A stretch of DNA of 33,023 nt from Dethiosulfatibacter aminovorans DSM 17477 (GTDB taxonomy: Bacteria; Bacillota; Clostridia; Tissierellales; Dethiosulfatibacteraceae). The translations under genes and the position numbers were made by a program. The notes under the pieces were generated by a model. That model was not told the origin of the DNA and did not search any database. It was given only the letters and a program-made list of their open reading frames with translations. Below, one piece after another: positions 32,148 through 33,023 of this stretch. Each line of letters begins with the position of its first letter. Position 1 is the first letter of the stretch. The stretch lies in assembly GCF_900142005.1 (NCBI RefSeq), contig NZ_FQZL01000037.1:1-33023 (forward strand), in the 5' to 3' direction.

Positions 32148-32474
32148 TTAGGCAAAATGTTTCTTGTGTGCATAATACGATCTTTTGTCAAATTTATGAA
32201 AACTTATTTCGACTTCAGGGTATCCCTCATCAGAAAGAATATCAGTCAATACCGATGCTACATTGTCCTGGACTTCCAAGTCCCTTCCGAACCAATAAAC
32301 TTGGATAAGGGGATAATTTTTACTGTCACCGTCAACAAAAAACTCAGTATAGCTATACTCAATTGTAAACCAACCCGCTGGTGCATTTACAATATCCTTC
32401 AATTCATTCACTACTCTACCGCTTATGTTTTTTACCGTTTCTTTCTTTATTCCTCTAAAGGTTATCTGTGGCAT
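32148..32474 (-). CDS. DUF1904-family protein (tautomerase-like fold)
   Basis: A 108-aa protein beginning MPQITFRGIKKETVKNIS, with the GWFTIEYSYTEFF and VYWFGRDLEVQDNVA segments characteristic of DUF1904. The Pro after the initiator Met and the overall beta-alpha-beta pattern recall 4-oxalocrotonate tautomerase/MIF-fold proteins, which use Pro1 as a base once Met is removed. No enzymatic function is known for this family. GGGAGG lies before the ATG, and a strong terminator follows. It is not obviously connected with its neighbours. Confidence 0.82.
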   Translation of the reverse strand: MPQITFRGIKKETVKNISGRVVNELKDIVNAPAGWFTIEYSYTEFFVDGDSKNYPLIQVYWFGRDLEVQDNVASVLTDILSDEGYPEVEISFHKFDKRSYYAHKKHFA

Positions 32475-32552
32475 GTCAACCTCCCATTAAGCATTTTAAG
32501 CTCCTTACTTGGTGTCTTCTGCAAGTATCTTTTCAAATTTCAATGAATCATT

Positions 32553-32586
32553 AGAGGCCGTCAAAGATTTCGATGAGACAGCCTCT
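32553..32586 (-). terminator. Hairpin between the partial gene and the DUF1904 gene
   Basis: AGAGGC and GCCTCT, extended by GTC/GAC after one position that pairs as U-G in the minus-strand RNA. It lies 20 bp after the stop at 32607. T-run is poor, so termination may be weak. Confidence 0.45.
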
Positions 32587-32606
32587 GTTTTAATCTTTTT
32601 ATGAGA

Positions 32607-33020
32607 TTATTTACTCTCTTCGTTAAAATCATAGTCAACTTCGTGACCGTAAATTGTAAATCCGAGAGGTGTGAAGTATGAAGCTGTGATCTCAACAGGT
32701 TTAAGAAGTTGATGCTCTTCTGCAACTGAATCGAAGAAATCCAGTTTTGTATCTGTGCACTCCCAGCAATCTCCATACCATGTATCAATAACATTATGAA
32801 TGACCTTGTGTACCAAATGTCCCTTGTATCCCATCTTGATATCAGGGTAGATAAGAAGGTTGTGTGTAGGAATAAGCACATCCGGGTGCATGTCATCAGG
32901 ATGTATCGGCTTGTCTAGAGTAGTTGCGCCGTAGATTAATTTTTCCATATGTGCCGAACAAACAGCACCGATTTTAAAACCTTTGCCAAATTGTGGAAAG
33001 TGAGGGTTTAAGTCGTTCAT
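32607..33020 (-). CDS. Unrecognised protein, probably cut by the window edge
   Basis: At least 137 residues. The ATG at 33020 has no visible upstream sequence, and the codon before it (33021-33023) is open, so the gene may extend beyond the window. I do not recognise the family. It is rich in His, Asp and Trp/Tyr (HPDDMHPDVLIPTHNLLIYP, and WYGDCWECTDTKLDFFDS), suggesting a metal-binding or catalytic domain, with no membrane segment. A fragment similar to its EITASYFTPLGF segment is present in the fused pseudogene at 27469-27660, showing that this gene was once part of a duplicated block with the sigma-54 activator. A hairpin follows the stop. Confidence 0.65.
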   Translation of the reverse strand: MNDLNPHFPQFGKGFKIGAVCSAHMEKLIYGATTLDKPIHPDDMHPDVLIPTHNLLIYPDIKMGYKGHLVHKVIHNVIDTWYGDCWECTDTKLDFFDSVAEEHQLLKPVEITASYFTPLGFTIYGHEVDYDFNEESK

Positions 33021-33023
33021 ATG

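Overview
The window looks like a chromosomal segment of a low-GC, anaerobic Clostridia-type Firmicute, probably a methylotrophic or acetogen-like bacterium that lives on quaternary amines. The reasons are AGGAGG-type ribosome binding sites, tightly packed operons, many sigma-54 activators, corrinoid methyltransferase genes and repeated BCCT carriers. I see no rRNA, tRNA, CRISPR array, phage gene or insertion sequence. The genus cannot be fixed from the sequence alone.

Layout. (1) 1-589: the 5' end of an opine/octopine-dehydrogenase-like gene (minus strand) with a near-perfect sigma-54 promoter. It is divergent from (2) an RocR-like PAS/AAA+ activator at 590-2038. (3) 8166 down to 2140: a minus-strand methyltransferase operon encoding a corrinoid protein, a UroD-fold methyltransferase, a non-pyrrolysine MttB-family protein, a BetP/OpuD-like BCCT carrier, a CobW-type GTPase and a small unknown protein. 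It has a sigma-54 promoter and a divergent activator at 8496-10361. (4) 10563-11213: an orphan metal-type ABC ATPase with its own sigma-54 promoter. It converges on (5) an EamA - PPC/DUF296 - EamA operon (13562-11216). (6) 22389 down to 13735: a tandemly duplicated block. Copy 1 is SGNH hydrolase - CaiT-like BCCT - carnitine/choline acyltransferase family enzyme - sigma-54 activator. Copy 2 is SGNH hydrolase - BCCT followed by only a roughly 100-bp scrap of the acyltransferase gene. Each copy has a sigma-54 promoter about 105 bp from a palindromic enhancer-like site. (7) 27378 down to 22390: a second corrinoid operon encoding a BCCT carrier, a corrinoid protein, a UroD-fold protein and a LarA-family nickel racemase. 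It also has a sigma-54 promoter and a palindrome. (8) 27469-33023: a fused pseudogene, another BCCT carrier, a fourth sigma-54 activator, a radical SAM protein, a DUF1904 protein and an unknown protein cut by the window edge.

Working picture (inference). This is an accessory island for importing and breaking down betaine-like compounds. Five BCCT carriers bring in substrates. Two corrinoid systems remove methyl groups. An SGNH esterase plus a carnitine-acyltransferase-fold enzyme may process O-acylated substrates such as acylcarnitines. Four PAS-sensing sigma-54 activators switch the operons separately. The least expected element is the acyltransferase/esterase/CaiT-like operon, because this acyltransferase family is mainly eukaryotic and rare in bacteria.
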